From: Pisaster brevispinus
Taxonomy: Eukaryota > Echinodermata > Asteroidea > Forcipulatida > Asteriidae
NCBI GenBank assembly: GCA_023634235.1
Contig: JAMKCF010000069.1
Coordinates: 186,001-250,000, forward strand
DNA length: 64,000 nucleotides
Direction: 5' to 3'
Made by a program: the position numbers and the translations under genes. The notes beneath the pieces were generated by a model, which saw only the letters and a list, made by a program, of their open reading frames with translations, was not told where the DNA came from and searched no databases. Each line of letters opens with the position of its first letter. The first letter of the stretch is position 1. Shown here piece by piece: positions 60,919 to 64,000 of the stretch.

Positions 60919-61085
60919 GCTTACCAGAAAAAGGTTACTAGCCAAAATACCATTCCACACATACCAATTGGTATCCTGCTGTTTTTACCTAGCAGAATAT
61001 TGAAATTGCAGAATATTGTGCTGAAACCAGTCACAGGCAGTACATAAAGAATGGTCTATTGGCTGGTAACCTTATTTTGGTGAGC
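60919..61085. mobile_element. 167-bp miniature inverted-repeat element
   Basis: The left end GCTTACCAGAAAAAGGTTAC continuing TAGCCAAAATACCATTC is an inverted match, with a few changes, to the right end GAATGGTCTATTGGCTGG continuing TAACCTTATTTTGGTGAGC. The arms are about 37 bp. No target duplication is clear. The sequence just right of it (CAGCTCTATGAAATTGGGAT, 61101) is shared with 47084, which also follows a TTTTGGTAAGC, so a degraded relative lies near 47033. Confidence 0.65.
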
Positions 61086-62973
61086 AAAATTGTTTTGTGC
61101 TCAGCTCTATGAAATTGGGATCCTGAAATGAATCATCGGCCGCTGATCCATTTTGATCCACTATGGGCTAAGATTCGTTTAAAGTTGTTTTTTAATACCG
61201 GCAAATAAAACAAATTGATTTGAAAATTTAAATCCATAGCAAAGGAACAACTTTTCTCAATGATGTGAAACACTATCCAATCATTCTGGCAAGTAGCCTG
61301 TTTCTGCTACTAATATTCCCATGCTAACCATTTTCACAAGATAGTGTGCAAGTGGAGGTATAAAGAAAGTAAATCACTAATCGTTGCAAACACAATTTAC
61401 CCTTCATGCATTCCTAATGATTCCTCCTTGAATACACAATATAGAGCTATATAATCTGGGACAAGAACTAATTGTTTTCAGATATCAGCATTGGGTGTAA
61501 AAAAGAACAAATGCCAGCTTTACAGCCAGCCAGTGAAAGTTTGGTACAAATGTGGTTATCCATTAATTTTTGTACTTATTTTACATGAAATTCTCTGTAT
61601 TAAACCAATGCTGAACCATGTCATTACAGAAGGCGGGAGACAAGATTGACCAGCGCTTCAAATAAGTTTTATTTAAAAAAGAAACCAAAAGGTATATAAA
61701 ATAAAACACAAGATTGTAAATTGGAACTTTCTTTCATAAAGGGCATATGGGGACTCTTTGGTTAAGGGGGGCAGAGGGGTTGATTTGCCAAAGTCCCCCC
61801 CCCCCCATGAATAAAACATAAGTATACCAATTTCTAATATCGGTTGAAAGTCTTTTTTGCTTTCTATGAAATTGGTTTTTGTCAATGCCTGATTTTAGGA
61901 GTGCATTTGGCCCACACACCTGCCCCCTGGGTTGTATGCCTATGGTTTCATATCAGTTAATTGTAAGAATCTCAGGGTACCAGTTAAATAAGGTTTCATG
62001 ATTAGAAATGGTATTCAAAGAACTCTTATAAAATCACATAACTCTAAATTCAACATAAACAATCCATGATGCCTTCCACAGTATTAGAAACAAAAGCCAA
62101 GTTTGACTTTGACAAGAAGCATTGGTTTAAATAACAATACAAATGATGGCTCTTATATTGTCTTTCTGTTACTTTGAGTAATTTTTTTCCAATTATCATG
62201 AGAGGATAGATAGGCCAGCAACTTAGTCTGAAACTATACACGTATTTTGATGCATCTGAGTGCATCGTTGCAGAACATAATCACCAGGTGAAATATGAAC
62301 TACTCCGCCGAGTCACATGAAAAAGCCAGATTTCATTGTATTTTGTGAAAATGCACAAACAAAATCATTCAATATTTGTTTTATATTAACTCACACAAAG
62401 ATCCTTGAAATTTGAAATTTACTTCTCAATAATAAAATAAACATGGAAACACGTCCACTCCACTCTAAAATTCTAAAAACCTCTTCTAAACAACATGGAT
62501 GACTCCATGTAGAAACTAACCTTGTCTGCCACGACACGACATTGTCTCGTCCAAAGTGTCCTATAACTTTCCATAAAGGACTCTTCGATTAAATTTTGGA
62601 GCATTGTGGGAGTGTACATGTTAAAAAAAGGATGACATGTGACATGTATGCCACCAATCAAATAACAAGGATCTACGTGTGCAGTGTATCAACATTAATA
62701 CTGTATTGTTCTGTCAGACACCAAACAATAAATGTTCACCCAACACATTTCCAGAAATAAATTTCCCATTTTCCTCAGTCAATGAAATGTGTTTTTCATT
62801 CCAAATATATTAACAACAGCCCAATATCAAAATGCACTACAATCAGTGAACGATTTCCCTTGAACAGCATCGCAAAATGCGACACAAAATATATCAGTTG
62901 CTACAGTACTCAAAAAACATAATTTGCTACTCAATATTAGCATTCAGTGTCCACAAAACAAAGTTCAGTCGAA
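61086..62973. other. Stretch without a recognisable gene
   Basis: Only short frames without recognisable similarity. A run of 12 C is at 61795-61806. The rest is AT-rich with no repeats, RNA genes or exons that I can support. Confidence 0.5.
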
Positions 62974-63298
62974 AAAGGCATGGAGTACTTTCGGTAATTA
63001 CTCCACAAGTTTATTGACCATAAAAACTTACTCGGTAAAGAGCACTGGAAAGCTGTTGATCTTATAAAAACATTATTACAAAACAATGTAGTTTTAGAGA
63101 AAAAAGGTAAATTTTCAACCCAAAATTTGAACCTGAAAAATGCTTCAGGCATGAAGCCTTTCTCGGGCATCTCAAAGCACACAATTCTATGCAAGGGTGT
63201 TTTGCTTTCATTAATTTCTTGCAACTTCGATGACCAATTGGGACACATCAAGTGTGGGTACTGGTCTTTGACAATTACCAAAAGTATACACTGCCTTT
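62974..63298. mobile_element. 325-bp inverted-repeat element of a dispersed family
   Basis: The left end AAAGGCATGGAGTACTTTCG continuing GTAATT is an inverted match, at roughly 80 percent, to the right end AATTACCAAAAGTATACACT continuing GCCTTT. The interior carries ATTAATTTCTTGCAACTTCG followed by ATGACCAATTGGG near the right end. This organisation resembles a repeat I remember as very abundant in echinoderm genomes; that comparison is from memory. A terminal fragment of the same family is at 35995-36033. It has no coding capacity. Confidence 0.65.
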
Positions 63299-64000
63299 AA
63301 GTGACATTTTGCTATGCAAACTTTCTGAACAATTTGCTCCCTAATGTTTGATTTCACCTTTCATTTCTTGACAGTATGAGTGTTGTTTTTAAACTCTAAT
63401 GGGTTATGATTTTAGGAGACTATTGATACAGTACCCAATGTGTCATATATTGAGTTTTCCATTAAACAAAATCCAACATATTGCTACATGCCATTTACAC
63501 AGTCATGCTTATTTCCCTCTTCCTTTTAGGTACATTACTTTGGTTTTTGTCCAATCTATTTTAAAAGTAATCAAAATGGAACCCAACATTGTTTATGTTA
63601 AAAATGACGACTGCCACACCCATGGTAAAATGCTGCTCAAGATGTTTGCCAGACCCGTTGGTCCGGCACGCGATGTCCATAGTTGGGTTAGAGACTCGGC
63701 CTGACCAATGGCAGTGATAGGTGTCCCAAAAGAGTTCAAGTCGACCTACACCATGTATCTGCCAACGATTACGTACAAAACTTATCCGGCTGCGCAATAA
63801 GTAACCGTAGTATGTTCCGATTCAGAAGCACGCTCATTAAAAACTAATTTTAAGGTGCTGCTGCATGCTACTGCTGATGCGCATTGTGATTTGTAGTCTT
63901 AAAAAAACAACAAAGAGTTTCCAGTGTGGGTATAGGAACGACAGCCAAATCAAGATACAGAATAAAGTTTTGTTGTAAAAAGGGAAAAGTTTATGAATCA
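63299..64000. other. Window end without a recognisable gene
   Basis: A plus-strand frame at 63399-63704 and an overlapping minus-strand frame at 63561-63797 are open, and base composition becomes less AT-rich at 63600-63830. I recognise no protein. An exon of a gene continuing past the right edge cannot be excluded. Confidence 0.4.

Noticed and set aside
62473..63281. Minus-strand frames at 62473-62661 and 62937-63281
   Set aside because: The second lies inside the inverted-repeat element at 62974-63298. The first has no recognisable similarity and no splice context.
63399..63797. Possible exon near the right edge, open on both strands
   Set aside because: Neither translation is recognised and splice signals are not convincing; it was kept only as an unexplained stretch.

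Overview
The window looks like repeat-rich, gene-poor DNA from a metazoan. The evidence is an intron-containing gene relic with GT-AG splice sites (NCBP1-like), a piggyBac transposase fragment, several miniature inverted-repeat elements and four kinds of tandem array. A deuterostome, and most likely an echinoderm, is my best guess. The NCBP1 exons align residue by residue with the vertebrate protein, and the element at 62974-63298 resembles a repeat I remember as very abundant in echinoderm genomes. That lineage call is from memory and not proven here. No intact protein-coding gene can be supported anywhere in the window.

Layout. 1-26085: a 314-bp satellite array (about 82 units, continuing beyond the left edge) with regional sequence subfamilies, several higher-order duplications and a decayed right edge. 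26086-31196: AT-rich DNA with no recognisable gene. 31197-31529 and 36913-37171: two copies of one inverted-repeat element. 31813-34858: a 1523-bp tandem duplication whose two copies are nearly identical. 32611-40736, minus strand: a broken NCBP1 (nuclear cap-binding protein subunit 1, CBP80) gene. I can place exons corresponding to 1, 2, 4, 5, part of 6, 7, 8 and 9 (my numbering), with 8 and 9 present twice because of the tandem duplication. It carries a 16-bp frameshifting duplication, a 17-bp frameshifting deletion and a nonsense codon. The segment expected between exons 2 and 4 and everything after exon 9 were not found. Its introns hold a 30-bp minisatellite and a 45-bp palindrome that grades into a 31-bp tandem repeat.

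40737-47900: no recognisable gene; it holds a possible inverted-repeat element, a G-poor CTA-rich repeat and a two-copy repeat. 47905-48099: a hAT-like miniature element with an 8-bp target duplication. 48110-54935: a 139-bp satellite, 48 units in perfect register. 55811-56257: a piggyBac transposase fragment that lacks the first catalytic aspartate. 57964-59424: a 130-133-bp minisatellite of 12 units. 59425-64000: two more inverted-repeat elements, one CRE palindrome and otherwise nothing recognised.

The parts do not form an operon or pathway. The common theme is tandem amplification: six or more independent tandem arrays and a segmental duplication lie within 64 kb, around a dying copy of a normally essential gene. 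That fits a pericentromeric, subtelomeric or otherwise low-recombination region, which is inference. The most unusual observation is that every length variant of 4 bp or more that I found in the 314-bp satellite falls at one 18-bp hairpin motif.
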